Shown in pieces: positions 29,473 to 38,488 of a stretch of 56,417 nt of DNA. The notes under the pieces are model-generated. The model saw only the letters and a program-made list of their open reading frames with translations, had not been told where the DNA came from and did not search any database. Numbering within the stretch: the stretch's first letter is position 1; each line of letters begins with the position of its first letter. The DNA is from Betaproteobacteria bacterium (GTDB taxonomy: Bacteria > Pseudomonadota > Gammaproteobacteria > Burkholderiales > Casimicrobiaceae), in contig VBCG01000055.1 in assembly GCA_005881895.1 (NCBI GenBank), positions 1-56,417 of the forward strand, given 5' to 3'. A program made the translations under genes and the position numbers.

Positions 29473-29557
29473 ACCCCCACGCTCGCCCCTTCGCGGCTAC
29501 GCTCTGCACTCTGCCCCCGCGGGGGGAGCACCCGCGCCTTGGCCCTGCGGCGCGAAT
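29473..29557 (-). repeat. Dispersed repeat, copy C (inverted), between hemB and the nucleotidyltransferase-like gene
   Basis: About 85 bp. On the minus strand it reads GCGCCGCAGGGCC, CCAAGGCGCG, CCCCCGCGGGGGCAGAG, AGCGTAGCCGCGAAG and GCGAGCGTGGGGG, matching copies A and B. It begins 8 bp behind the stop of the minus-strand gene at 29566 and so again follows a gene in that gene's sense. The CCCCC-GC-GGGGG centre is the strongest hairpin of the three copies. Confidence 0.85.
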
Positions 29558-29565
29558 GGTAGTCC

Positions 29566-30198
29566 CTATCTTTCCGCGAGCAACGCCGTCAACGCATCAA
29601 TTGAAAGACGCGCTTCCTCGTGTCCCTGCGCATCCCGTCGTGGACGTTGCCGCCGCGCGGCGTCGGTGACTACAATGAGCCGCACTCCGCAATGCGATGT
29701 TTCGATGTGCAGTTCGGACGGTGCTTCACGCGAGCGCGCCGGCGGCACCCGATAGCGAACGCCGTCGTTGATCAGCGCGAGCTCGACCGACTTCGCATCA
29801 TCGGCGCAAAGCTCGACACGAATATCGCTGTGCTCGGTGGCCCAACCCGCGGCCACGCCGCCGGTCAGCACGGGTCGGAACGTTGCAAGCCTGCTCATCC
29901 AAGCGAGCGCTTCCTCACGCTGACGCTGCAGCGTTTCATCATGCTCGGCGCCGCCGAAGAGTGCGTGGTGCTCGACAAGTGCGGTCTCGATCTCGCTGTC
30001 GGCCGGCAGTGCTTCGCGTTCCGACAGCATCAATTGCCGCGCCGCTTTTCGCTTGGCCAGCGACCAATCGACGATACCGTGCTCGGCGATCAAGCGGGCG
30101 GCCACCTGCGCGATCCGCGCCCGGTTTTGCGCGCCGCGGCCGAACGGGTCCGGTCCGTAGGGTCGGCCGTTTCGCGCCGAATGGCCGCGATGCCCCAT
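29566..30198 (-). CDS. Conserved nucleotidyltransferase-like protein of unknown function
   Basis: 210 aa from ATG 30198 (MGHRGHSARNG). The longer frame to 30312 overlaps the end of the PBP1A gene and is rejected. A helical part ARIAQVAARLIAEHGIVDWSLAKRKAARQLML is followed by EIETALVEHHALF and then LTGGVAAGWATEHSDIRVELCADD near residues 118-140. The last stretch resembles the GS...DID/DL core of nucleotidyltransferases (here ATEHSDIRVEL). I recall similar uncharacterised proteins beside mrcA-type genes in Betaproteobacteria. Substrate and role are unknown. It starts 11 bp behind the PBP1A stop and is probably co-transcribed. Confidence 0.72.
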   Translation of the reverse strand: MGHRGHSARNGRPYGPDPFGRGAQNRARIAQVAARLIAEHGIVDWSLAKRKAARQLMLSEREALPADSEIETALVEHHALFGGAEHDETLQRQREEALAWMSRLATFRPVLTGGVAAGWATEHSDIRVELCADDAKSVELALINDGVRYRVPPARSREAPSELHIETSHCGVRLIVVTDAARRQRPRRDAQGHEEARLSIDALTALLAER

Positions 30199-30209
30199 GC
30201 GATTCTCGC

Positions 30210-32579
30210 TTAGAACAGCTGGTCGCGAACGTCGCGCGCTGCGGGTCCGGGCGTCAACGCCGGCGTGAAAGAATCTTCGCGGGCGCGCGGCGTGAATTCC
30301 GCGAAGAACCAATCCGAGAGATTACTGCCTTCATCGCGCAAGCCCGAATCCGGATTGATCCGAATCGAGACGACGCCCGGCGGTATGTCGGGAAGCTTCT
30401 CCGGCATCCCCTTCAATGCGCGCTGCATGTAAGAAATCCAGATCGGCAGCGCGGCCACAGCGCCCGTTTCGTTGGTGCCGAGCGTTCGCGGTTGATCAAA
30501 GCCGATCCATGCGATGCCGACCTGCGCTACATTGAAGCCGCAGAACCACGCGTCGACATTTTCGTTCGTCGTTCCCGTTTTTCCGGCAAGGTCATGGCGC
30601 TTCAACTCCTGCGCGCGCGCGGCAGTGCCGTATGCGATGACATCGCGGAGCAGCGTCGTCATGATGAACGCGTTGCGCGGATCGACTACCCGCTCGGCCT
30701 TTTCGCCGGCGAGTTCGGGTGCGGCCTCCGATAGCACATTGCCTTTGGCGTCGGTGATCCGCGCAATCAGGTAGGGTGTGATCCGATAGCCGCCGTTGGC
30801 GAACACCGAATAGGCGGTTGCCATCTGCATGGGTGTCGCCGCGCCGGCGCCGAGGCCCATTGTCAGATAGGCGGGATGCAACTTCGGATCGAAGCCAAAG
30901 CGGCTGATGTAGTCCTGCGCGTATTGCGGCCCGATGGCCTGCAGCACACGCACCGTCACGAGGTTTTTCGATTTAGCGAGTGCCGTGCGCAACCGCATCG
31001 GTCCTTCGAATTTTCCGTCGTAGTTCTTAGGCTCCCAGTCCTCGCCGCCGGCTTGCGCGGCCGGCACAAAGAACGGCGCGTCGTTGATGATCGTCGCCGG
31101 AGAGAACCCTTTCTCGAGCGCCGCCGAGTAAATGAAGGGCTTGAACGCCGATCCCGGCTGCCGCAGCGCTTGCGTCGCATGGTTGAACTTGTTGCGGTCG
31201 TAATCGAAGCCGCCGACGAGCGCATAGATGGCGCCGTCGCGCGGCGACACCGCGATAAACGCGGCCTCGGCCTGCGGCAGCGACGTGATCGAGTAGCGCC
31301 CCTTTTCGTCACGAATGACACGAATTACGGCACCCCGCCGAATCCGCTGCGCGGCCGGCGCCTTGTCGGTTAACGCGCGCGCAACGAATTTGAGGCCATC
31401 GCCATTCACCTGGATCTGGTCACCGTTGCCGAGCACCGCCCGCACGTCGGTCGCCGTGGCCTGAAGCACGACCGCCGCTAGCAGATTGTCGCTGTCGGGC
31501 GAATCCTGGAACACGCGGTCGAGCACTGCGTCTTGCTCGGCGGGATCGTCGGGGAGGCTGATGATGGCTTCCGGACCGCGATAGCCGTGGCGGCGATCGT
31601 AGTCGATCACACCGCGCCGAATGGCGGCGTAGGCGGCTTCCTGATCGGCCTTGCGCACCGTCGTCCACACGGTCAAGCCACGTGTGTAGGCGTCCTCGCC
31701 ATAAGCGTCGAACACGACCTGCCGCGCCATTTCCGCGACGAACTCGGCATGCGTCGGCAGCGCCTCGCGCAACCCCTGACGAACGCCCAATGGCGCAATT
31801 TGTGCTTCGCGCAACTGGTCATCGCTGATGAAATGAAGGTCATGCATCCGTCGCAACACGTACTGCTGTCGGGTCTTCGCGCGCCGCGGATTGTTGACGG
31901 GGTTGTAGGCGGACGGCGCCTTAGGGAGTCCGGCCAGCATCGCGCATTCGGCAATCGACAAGTCCTTGAGCGGCTTGCCGAAGTAGATCTGCGACGCGGC
32001 GGCAAAGCCGTAGGCACGCTGGCCGAGGAAGATCTGGTTGACATAGAGCTCGAGGATCTCGTCCTTGCTCAAGCTGGCCTCGATCTTCCAGGCGAGCAGC
32101 GCTTCCCGGAGCTTGCGGGTGACCGTTTTCTCGCGCGTCAGGAAGAAGTTTCGGGCGACCTGCATCGTGATCGTTCCCGCCCCCTGCTGGGTGCCCGACG
32201 ACAGGTTCGCGAGCGCGGCGCGGGCGACGCTCAAATAGTCAACTCCGCCGTGCTGATAGAAACGTTCGTCCTCGGCGGCCAAAATAGCCTGTTTCATGAC
32301 ATCCGGGACCTCGCGGATGCCGACGATGGCACGCCGTTCCTCGCCGAATTCGCCCAGCAGCTCGCCCTCGGCGGAGACGACGCGCAGTGGAATTTTCGGC
32401 TGGTAATCCGTCAATGCGGTGAGCGGGGGAAGCGTGGGCCACAGCAATGCGAGAACGAACGCGCAGAGAAGCGCGCCGACCAAGCCCAAGCCGAGCAACA
32501 CAGATCCGACGTACAACAACCAACGCTTTAGCACCAAACCCGCCCGTTTTTTAAGGGAACACTTGGCCCGAAGTGGCAT
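30210..32579 (-). CDS. mrcA: Penicillin-binding protein 1A, bifunctional transglycosylase/transpeptidase
   Basis: 789 aa class A PBP for peptidoglycan synthesis at the inner membrane. A transmembrane anchor covers about residues 20-47. The GT51 domain follows, with catalytic Glu103 in AAEDERFYQHGGVD and GAGTITMQVARNFFL. The transpeptidase domain has Ser477-x-x-Lys480 (GSAFKP), SKN in LAKSKNLVTV and KTGTT. An OB-like insert typical of PBP1A lies between the two. It is divergent from pilM, a conserved proteobacterial arrangement. The start at 32579 is the first ATG and gives a basic N terminus. Confidence 0.95.
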   Translation of the reverse strand: MPLRAKCSLKKRAGLVLKRWLLYVGSVLLGLGLVGALLCAFVLALLWPTLPPLTALTDYQPKIPLRVVSAEGELLGEFGEERRAIVGIREVPDVMKQAILAAEDERFYQHGGVDYLSVARAALANLSSGTQQGAGTITMQVARNFFLTREKTVTRKLREALLAWKIEASLSKDEILELYVNQIFLGQRAYGFAAASQIYFGKPLKDLSIAECAMLAGLPKAPSAYNPVNNPRRAKTRQQYVLRRMHDLHFISDDQLREAQIAPLGVRQGLREALPTHAEFVAEMARQVVFDAYGEDAYTRGLTVWTTVRKADQEAAYAAIRRGVIDYDRRHGYRGPEAIISLPDDPAEQDAVLDRVFQDSPDSDNLLAAVVLQATATDVRAVLGNGDQIQVNGDGLKFVARALTDKAPAAQRIRRGAVIRVIRDEKGRYSITSLPQAEAAFIAVSPRDGAIYALVGGFDYDRNKFNHATQALRQPGSAFKPFIYSAALEKGFSPATIINDAPFFVPAAQAGGEDWEPKNYDGKFEGPMRLRTALAKSKNLVTVRVLQAIGPQYAQDYISRFGFDPKLHPAYLTMGLGAGAATPMQMATAYSVFANGGYRITPYLIARITDAKGNVLSEAAPELAGEKAERVVDPRNAFIMTTLLRDVIAYGTAARAQELKRHDLAGKTGTTNENVDAWFCGFNVAQVGIAWIGFDQPRTLGTNETGAVAALPIWISYMQRALKGMPEKLPDIPPGVVSIRINPDSGLRDEGSNLSDWFFAEFTPRAREDSFTPALTPGPAARDVRDQLF

Positions 32580-32690
32580 TATAGGCAGCGATGCAACAAC
32601 CCACGGCCAAAAAGGGAAAACAAATTGACAACAGTTGCACTTGCTGCCAGAGTTTAATGTAAATTGTCAGCATCCGGACTGACCCCTCCT
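32580..32690. promoter_or_regulatory. Divergent promoter region of mrcA and pilM
   Basis: 111 bp, AT-richer than its surroundings. It holds TTGACA (32625-32630), TTGCAC (32635-32640) and TAATGTAAAT (32655-32664) on the plus strand, but no pair has ideal 17-bp spacing; TTGCAC to TAAATT is 19 bp. Both genes must start from here. Exact promoters cannot be fixed by eye. Confidence 0.4.
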
Positions 32691-33782
32691 ATGGTTGCCG
32701 AAACCCTTTCATCTGCGCTGGACATCTTCAAGACCAAGGCCCCGTCCCTGGTCGGCATCGACATCTCGTCGACGTCGGTCAAGCTGGTCGAGCTCTCCGA
32801 CGCCGGCAAGGCGGGCTTCCGGCTGGAACGCTATGCGATCGAGCCACTGCCCAAGGACGTTGTCGCCGACGGCAACATCTCCAATATGGACCAGGTCGCG
32901 GAGGCGCTGCGCCGTGGCTGGAAGCGCCTCGGCAGTCGCAATCGCAACATTGCGATGGCACTTCCAGCCGCGATGGTCATCACCAAGCGCATTATCGTCC
33001 CGGCCGGCCAGAAAGAGGAGGAACTCGAGCTGACGGTCGAGGCCGAGGCGAACCAGTACATCCCTTTCGCCCTTGACGAGGTCAATCTCGATTTCCAGAT
33101 CCTCGGCCCCGCGGCGACGAACGCCGATGAGGTCGAGGTTCTGATCGCTGCTTCGCGCAAGGAGAAAGTTGAAGACCGCGTCGCCGCTGCCGAGGCGGCC
33201 GGGCTCAAGCCACGCATCATGGACGTCGAATCGTATGCGACGCAGGAGACCTTCCAGCTGATCGGCCCTTCGCTTCCCGCCAACGGCCGCGACCAGAACA
33301 TCGCGCTCGTCGACATCGGTTCGCACGTCAGTCATTTCTATGTCCTGCGCAATAACCAATTCCTTTTTTCGCGCGACCAGGCGTTCGGCGGCAATCAGCT
33401 TACTCAAGATATTCAGCGCGCATTCAATCTGTCGGCGGAGGAGGCGGAGTCCGCGAAGAAGAACCAGGGCTTGCCGGAGAACTACGACAGCGATGTGCTG
33501 CAACCGTTCATGGAAACGCTCGCGCTCGAGATCACGCGAGCGCTGCAATTCTTCTTTACGTCGACATCGTATAACCAGGTCGATCAGATCGTGCTGGCCG
33601 GTGGTTGCTCGTTGTTGCCCGGCTTGGACGAGCTGGTGTCGAAGCGCGCCGGCGTGGGAACGATGGTCGCGAATCCATTCGCCAACATGCAAGCCTCCGA
33701 GCGCATCCGGCCGCGGCAACTGGCGATGGACGCGCCGATGCTGATGATCGCCACCGGGCTTGCGATGCGGAGCTTCGAATGA
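32691..33782 (+). CDS. pilM: PilM, type IV pilus inner-membrane assembly protein (actin-like)
   Basis: 363 aa cytoplasmic actin-like ATPase of the alignment subcomplex PilMNOP. It starts from ATG 32691; a TTG at 32664 would add nine residues. SLVGIDISSTSVKLVELS is the phosphate-1 motif, NIALVDIGSHVSHFYVLRN is phosphate-2 and VLAGGCSLLPGLDELV is the adenosine motif. It binds the N terminus of PilN. Unlike most pilM-pilN pairs, which overlap, 133 bp of structured sequence separates it from pilN. Confidence 0.95.
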   Translation: MVAETLSSALDIFKTKAPSLVGIDISSTSVKLVELSDAGKAGFRLERYAIEPLPKDVVADGNISNMDQVAEALRRGWKRLGSRNRNIAMALPAAMVITKRIIVPAGQKEEELELTVEAEANQYIPFALDEVNLDFQILGPAATNADEVEVLIAASRKEKVEDRVAAAEAAGLKPRIMDVESYATQETFQLIGPSLPANGRDQNIALVDIGSHVSHFYVLRNNQFLFSRDQAFGGNQLTQDIQRAFNLSAEEAESAKKNQGLPENYDSDVLQPFMETLALEITRALQFFFTSTSYNQVDQIVLAGGCSLLPGLDELVSKRAGVGTMVANPFANMQASERIRPRQLAMDAPMLMIATGLAMRSFE

Positions 33783-33783
33783 G

Positions 33784-33901
33784 CGCGGCGGCCGAAGGCC
33801 AGGCCCGAAGGGCGCGTCGCCGCGCGATTGAGCGAGGGCGACTCGAAGCGCGGCGATTGGCACCAACGGTCCAAGGAGGCCGAGGTATGAGCGCCGCCGC
33901 G
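33784..33901. repeat. Nested inverted repeats in the pilM-pilN gap
   Basis: An outer pair CGCGGCGGC (33784-33792) with GCCGCCGCG (33893-33901) encloses TCGCCGCGC (33817-33825) with GCGCGGCGA (33848-33856). It starts 2 bp behind the pilM stop and ends 14 bp before pilN. The last part, ATGAGCGCCGCCGCGGGGG (33888-33906), resembles the left end of the dispersed repeat at 21278 and may be a truncated copy. No gene is seen. Confidence 0.6.
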
Positions 33902-33915
33902 GGGGCACATCGATA

Positions 33916-34542
33916 ATGGCTATTGTTCGTATCAATCTGCTGCCGCACCGCGAGGAACGACGTCGCGCGCGCCAACGCCAATTCGTCTCGCTGACCGCTG
34001 CGATGGCGGTGCTCTCGTTGGCGGCCATCCTGCTTGTGCACGGCATCCTGAAGGCGCAGATCGACAACCAGAATAGCCGCAACGCGCTTCTCAAGACGGA
34101 GATCGCGAAGCTCGATGAGCAAATCAAAGAGATTGATCGACTGCGCGAGCAGATCCAAGCGGTGATCTCGCGCAAGCAAGTCGTCGAAACGCTGCAGGCG
34201 AATCGCAGCGAAGCGGTCCACTTGCTGGATCAACTCGTGCGGCAGCTTCCCGACGGCGTTTATCTGCGCTCGATCAAGCAAACCGGCCCGAAGGTCACGC
34301 TGGTCGGTTATGCGCAGTCGAACGCGCGCGTGTCGACGCTGATGCGCAACATCGAATCGTCGCCGTGGGTCGAAAAGCCCGAGCTCGTCGAGATCAGGTT
34401 GGTGCCGGCGCCGAATGCGGGCGGCGCGCCAAAGGTGTCGGAGTTCACGCTGAATCTGCAAGTCAAACGCGCTGCGCCCAGCACCGATACGGGCCAAGGC
34501 GCGCCAGGTTCGCAGGCGCCTGCTAAGGGGGGCAAGGCATGA
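33916..34542 (+). CDS. pilN: PilN, type IV pilus inner-membrane assembly protein
   Basis: 208 aa bitopic protein. The N-terminal cytoplasmic INLLPHREERRRARQRQF motif (residues 5-22) is the PilM-binding site. A transmembrane helix covers about 25-45, then a coiled coil (about 48-92), then a ferredoxin-like periplasmic domain with GVYLRSIKQTGPKVTLVGYAQSNARVS. The Pro, Ala and Gly-rich C terminus is longer than average. It overlaps pilO by 4 bp (ATGA). It dimerises with PilO in the alignment complex. Confidence 0.95.
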   Translation: MAIVRINLLPHREERRRARQRQFVSLTAAMAVLSLAAILLVHGILKAQIDNQNSRNALLKTEIAKLDEQIKEIDRLREQIQAVISRKQVVETLQANRSEAVHLLDQLVRQLPDGVYLRSIKQTGPKVTLVGYAQSNARVSTLMRNIESSPWVEKPELVEIRLVPAPNAGGAPKVSEFTLNLQVKRAAPSTDTGQGAPGSQAPAKGGKA

Positions 34543-35162
34543 CGCTCGACGATTTCCGCCGACTTAACTTTCGCGAAGCTGGCAGCTGGCCGCTCGCGGC
34601 GAAGATCGTCATTCTGTCGATCCTCGCGGTGTTCATTCTCGCTGCGGGGGCGTTCTTCGATTGGAAAGATCAGTTCGAAACGCTCGACGCCGCGAAAGGC
34701 GAGGAGACACGGCTGCGCGAGCAGTACGCGCAGAAGAAGGTCAAGGCGATCAATTTCGAGCTCTACGTCCAGCAGCTGAAGGAAGTCGAGCAATCGTTCG
34801 GTGCGCTCGTCAAGCAGTTGCCGAATCGCGCCGAGATCGATGCGCTGTTGACGGACATCAACCAGGCCGGGCTTGGCCGCGGCTTGCAATTCGAATTGTT
34901 TCGCCCGGCGGCGCAGGAGAGGATGGCCGACTTCTACGCCGAGCTGCCGATCGCCATCAAGATCACGGGCAACTATCACGACATGGGCGCTTTCGCGAGC
35001 GACGTCGCTCAATTGCCACGGATCGTGACTCTCAACGATCTCGCCATTGCCAACAACGCAGGTGTGCTGTCGCTCGATGCCACTGCGAAGACGTTCCGCT
35101 ATCTCGACGAGGATGAGATCGCGAGGCAGCGCGCAGCCACCAAGGATAAGGCGAAGAAATGA
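34539..35162 (+). CDS. pilO: PilO, type IV pilus inner-membrane assembly protein
   Basis: 207 aa partner of PilN. It begins MTLDDFRRLNFREAGSWPLA; the transmembrane helix is about residues 22-42, followed by a coiled coil (about 45-85) and the periplasmic domain with LPNRAEIDALLTDINQAGLGRGL and IAIKITGNYHDMGAFASDVAQLPRIVTL, both diagnostic of PilO. It overlaps pilN at its start and pilP at its end (ATGA at 35159). Length is normal. Confidence 0.95.
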   Translation: MTLDDFRRLNFREAGSWPLAAKIVILSILAVFILAAGAFFDWKDQFETLDAAKGEETRLREQYAQKKVKAINFELYVQQLKEVEQSFGALVKQLPNRAEIDALLTDINQAGLGRGLQFELFRPAAQERMADFYAELPIAIKITGNYHDMGAFASDVAQLPRIVTLNDLAIANNAGVLSLDATAKTFRYLDEDEIARQRAATKDKAKK

Positions 35163-35695
35163 TGAAGCGCGGCGCGCTCCTCGTGGTATTGGCGTCTGCG
35201 CTCGTCGCCGGCTGTGGCGGCGAAAGCCATCAGGATTTGCGCGCGTGGATGGCGGAACAGGGAAAGAACGCCAAGGGCCGGCTCGACCCATTGCCGCAAA
35301 TCAGGCCCTACGAACCGTTCGCGTACAACGCGTACGACCTGCCTGACCCGTTCAAGCCCCGCAAGATCGAGCCGACGAAGGGCAGCAACCTGCTTGCGCC
35401 GGACCTGGCGCGGCGGCGAGAACCGCTGGAAGCGTATCCGCTGGAATCGCTGTCGATGGTGGGAACGTTGGAAAAAGGCAAAGGAGTCTACGCGCTGGTG
35501 CGGACGCCCGAGAAGGACATCTACCAGGTGCGACCCGGCAACTACCTGGGTCAAAACTTCGGCGTCGTCACCGGCATTACCGACTCCGAGATCAAGCTCA
35601 AGGAACTGGTGCAGGACGGCTCGGGCGATTGGGCCGAACGAACAAGCACGCTCAACCTGCAGCCGGATCAGCGAGCACAAGGGAGCAGCAAATGA
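35159..35695 (+). CDS. pilP: PilP, type IV pilus assembly lipoprotein
   Basis: 178 aa inner-membrane lipoprotein that links PilNO to the secretin PilQ. The signal peptide ends in lipobox LVAGC (Cys near residue 19). A flexible segment follows, with the PilO-interacting region LDPLPQIRPYEPFAYNAYDL and the C-terminal beta domain LESLSMVGTLEKGKGVYALV and YLGQNFGVVTGITDSEI. A second ATG at 35162 could equally be used. The stop overlaps the pilQ start (ATGA). Confidence 0.95.
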   Translation: MMKRGALLVVLASALVAGCGGESHQDLRAWMAEQGKNAKGRLDPLPQIRPYEPFAYNAYDLPDPFKPRKIEPTKGSNLLAPDLARRREPLEAYPLESLSMVGTLEKGKGVYALVRTPEKDIYQVRPGNYLGQNFGVVTGITDSEIKLKELVQDGSGDWAERTSTLNLQPDQRAQGSSK

Positions 35696-37920
35696 TCGCG
35701 TATAGCGACACTCGTCGGATGATCGGCATTCGCCGTGCATGGAGCGCCGTTGTAGTTGCTCTGTGCAGCCTCGTTGTCTCCGCGCACGCTTTTGCGCAAG
35801 CGTCTAACGCGATTGAACAAGTTTCGGTTACGCGCGGCGCATCGGGGCGCACGGTCGTGAAATTCACGCTGAAGGCGCCCCCGGCGAATCCGCCTGCCGG
35901 ATTTGCCATCGCAAATCCGCCACGGATCGCGCTGGATTTCCCCGATACGTCGAGTGCGCTGCCGAGCAACCAGCGGCCCGTCGACAGCCCGACGCTACGC
36001 AGCCTGAATTTTGTGCAGGCCGGAAACCGCACCCGCGTCGTGTTCAATCTCAACACGCCGCAGACGTTCGAAACGACCGTCGAGGGACGCGACGTCCTCG
36101 TCACGCTGGCCGATACCGGCGCCGTGCCGGCGGACCAGGCGGCCTCGGTGCAACGCTTTGCCGAACCGCGCCCGGGGGACGTTACGCATGCATTGCGTGA
36201 AGTCGACTTTCGTCGTGGCAGCAACGGCGAAGGCCGCGTCGTCGTCGAGCTGTCGGACAACACAACGGGCATCGACATTCGCCAACAGGGACGCACGCTG
36301 GTCGTGGATTTCCTCCAGACGTCACTGCCGCGCAATCTCGAGCGCCGGCTGGACGTCGGCGATTTCAATACGCCGATCGTTACAGTGGACACCTTCGCGC
36401 AGGGCGGCAACACGCGGATGGTGATCGAGCCGAAGGGCCTGTGGGAGCACTCGGCGTATCAGGCGGATAACAAGTTCATCGTCGAAGTCAAGCCGATCCA
36501 GGAAGACCCCAACAAGCTCACGCAGGGTACGCGGGGGGGTTACAAGGGCGAGAAGCTGTCGCTCAACTTCCAGAACATCGACGTGCGCGCGGTGCTGCAG
36601 GTGATCGCCGACTTCACGGGATTGAACATCATCACGAGCGACACCGTGCAAGGCAACCTCACGCTGCGGCTCAAAGATGTGCCGTGGGACCAGGCGCTCG
36701 ACATCATCATGCAGACGAAGGGCCTCGACATGCGCAAGAACGGCAACGTCGTTCTGATCGCGCCGCGCGAGGAGCTTGCGTTGAAGGAAAAGCAACAACT
36801 CGAGTCGCAAGTGCAAATCAATGATCTGGAGCCGCTGCAGACCGAGCTGTTCCAGTTGAATTACGCGAAAGCCGCGGACATTCTCAATATCGTCAACGTC
36901 GCGAAGGCCGGGCAAGGCGGCGCAGCGGGTGCGCAGTTCCTGTCGAAGCGCGGCACGGCGTTCGTCGACCCGCGCACCAACATCCTGTTCGTCACCGATA
37001 TTCCGAGCAAGCTGGACGAGGTCCGGCGCGTCATCCGGCAGATCGACACGACGGTGCGGCAGGTATTGATTGAAGCGCGCATCGTCATCGCCGACGACAA
37101 GTTCAGTCGCGAGCTTGGCATCCGCTTCGGTCAGCAGACAGGCGCGACGCTGGGCAACCGGCGCTATGCAGTCGGCCTCGGCGGGACGCTCAGCACGACG
37201 CCGGTCGTCAGCTCAACGGGCGGCACGGGAACGGCTACTCGGGAAACCCGTACGCAAACGCCGTTCGAGCTTGCGTCGGGAATTGCCTCGGCCGGGTATT
37301 CCGACTCGCCTCAGCTCAATGTCAATCTGCCGGTTGCGAATCCGGCTGGGCAGCTCGCGCTCACGTTGATCAACCTCGGCAGCGGCAACCTGATCAACCT
37401 CGAGCTCTCTGCGCTCGAGGCAGACAATCGCGGCAAGGTCGTGTCGAGCCCGCGCGTCATCACGGCGGACAATCAAAAAGCGGCGATTGAGCAGGGGAGC
37501 GAAATCCCGTACGTGACGCCGGGTACCGCGAACAATCCGGCGACTGTGAGCTTCAAGAAAGCCGTGTTGCGTCTCGAAGTCACGCCGCAAATCACGCCGG
37601 ACAACCGGATCATCATGAACGTGGAAATCCGCAAGGACTCCGTGGGCGCACTCGTGCCCACCGGCGGTGGTGGATTCGTCCCGGCGATCGACACGAAAAA
37701 CGTCGTGACGCAGATCGCTGTCAACAACGGCGATACAGCGGTGATCGGCGGCATCTTCGAAGAAACCGTCCGCAGCGACGTCAACAAAGTTCCGTTCCTG
37801 GGCGACTTGCCGGGCCTCGGATACCTGTTCAAGCAAACGTCCCGGTCGAGCGAGAAGACCGAACTGCTGATCTTCCTTACGCCACGCGTTGTTCGTGAAT
37901 CGATTACTGCGGTGAAATAA
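35692..37920 (+). CDS. pilQ: PilQ, type IV pilus secretin
   Basis: 742 aa outer-membrane secretin through which the pilus exits. ATG 35692 gives a signal peptide cleaved near AHAFAQA (about residue 36). Two AMIN domains (about residues 40-270) include VTRGASGRTVVKFTLKAPP. A secretin N0/N1 segment EKLSLNFQNIDVRAVLQVIA is next, and the secretin core ends with VVSSPRVITADNQKAAIEQG, TQIAVNNGDTAVIGGIFEE and FLGDLPGLGYLFKQ. It overlaps pilP. Peptidoglycan binding through AMIN is a family property. It completes pilMNOPQ. Confidence 0.96.
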   Translation: MIAYSDTRRMIGIRRAWSAVVVALCSLVVSAHAFAQASNAIEQVSVTRGASGRTVVKFTLKAPPANPPAGFAIANPPRIALDFPDTSSALPSNQRPVDSPTLRSLNFVQAGNRTRVVFNLNTPQTFETTVEGRDVLVTLADTGAVPADQAASVQRFAEPRPGDVTHALREVDFRRGSNGEGRVVVELSDNTTGIDIRQQGRTLVVDFLQTSLPRNLERRLDVGDFNTPIVTVDTFAQGGNTRMVIEPKGLWEHSAYQADNKFIVEVKPIQEDPNKLTQGTRGGYKGEKLSLNFQNIDVRAVLQVIADFTGLNIITSDTVQGNLTLRLKDVPWDQALDIIMQTKGLDMRKNGNVVLIAPREELALKEKQQLESQVQINDLEPLQTELFQLNYAKAADILNIVNVAKAGQGGAAGAQFLSKRGTAFVDPRTNILFVTDIPSKLDEVRRVIRQIDTTVRQVLIEARIVIADDKFSRELGIRFGQQTGATLGNRRYAVGLGGTLSTTPVVSSTGGTGTATRETRTQTPFELASGIASAGYSDSPQLNVNLPVANPAGQLALTLINLGSGNLINLELSALEADNRGKVVSSPRVITADNQKAAIEQGSEIPYVTPGTANNPATVSFKKAVLRLEVTPQITPDNRIIMNVEIRKDSVGALVPTGGGGFVPAIDTKNVVTQIAVNNGDTAVIGGIFEETVRSDVNKVPFLGDLPGLGYLFKQTSRSSEKTELLIFLTPRVVRESITAVK

Positions 37921-37955
37921 GTAGCCGCCGCAACAGCGCTGGCGATCCTCTACAA

Positions 37956-37981
37956 TGCCCCGGTGTCGCTTCACCGGGGCA
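37956..37981 (+). promoter_or_regulatory. Hairpin holding the aroK start codon
   Basis: A perfect 10-bp stem TGCCCCGGTG with CACCGGGGCA and a 6-nt loop, 36 bp past the pilQ stop. The GTG start of aroK (37963-37965) is inside the left arm. A short T-rich run (TTTATTT) follows. It could be a partial terminator of the pil operon and would hide the aroK start in the pil transcript. Confidence 0.6.
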
Positions 37982-38484
37982 ATTTATTTCTAGTCGGTCT
38001 AATGGGCGCGGGCAAATCGACGCTCGGGCGTCAACTCGCGCGCCGACTCGCGTTGCGCTTCGTCGATGCGGACCACGAGCTCGAGCAGCGGCTCGGCGTC
38101 ACGATCCCGACGATCTTCGAAATCGAGGGCGAAGAGGGATTCCGCGACCGTGAAGAGACTGTGATTGCCGATCTCACGCGCCTCACGGGGATCGTATTGG
38201 CGACCGGCGGAGGGGCCATCCTGCGCGCCGCAAGTCGCACGCGCCTTAAACAAAACGGCACCGTCATCTATCTTTACGCCTCGCCGGAAACGTTGTGGGA
38301 GCGTGTTCGCAACGCACGCCATCGGCCGATGCTGCAGGCACCGGATCCACGCTTGCGGCTGAGCGAGCTCTTCACGCAACGCGATCCGCTTTATCGCGAA
38401 GTTGCCGATCACGTCGTGCCGTCGGAACGCGACGCTGTTCTACGCTTTGTTCGTTCGCTGGAAGCGGGCACGCAAGAGGCGTGA
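37963..38484 (+). CDS. aroK: AroK, shikimate kinase
   Basis: 173 aa, fifth step of the shikimate pathway. Walker A is GLMGAGKSTLGR (about residues 12-23), followed by the shikimate-binding DADHELEQRLG, FRDREE and TGGGAILR, then the lid RPMLQAPDPR. GTG 37963 places the conserved NLFLVG six residues from the start, as in relatives. The GTG lies in a hairpin (37956-37981). The aroK-aroB pair behind pilQ is a standard proteobacterial arrangement. aroB begins 4 bp behind the stop. Confidence 0.94.
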   Translation: MSLHRGNLFLVGLMGAGKSTLGRQLARRLALRFVDADHELEQRLGVTIPTIFEIEGEEGFRDREETVIADLTRLTGIVLATGGGAILRAASRTRLKQNGTVIYLYASPETLWERVRNARHRPMLQAPDPRLRLSELFTQRDPLYREVADHVVPSERDAVLRFVRSLEAGTQEA

Positions 38485-38488
38485 AGCC

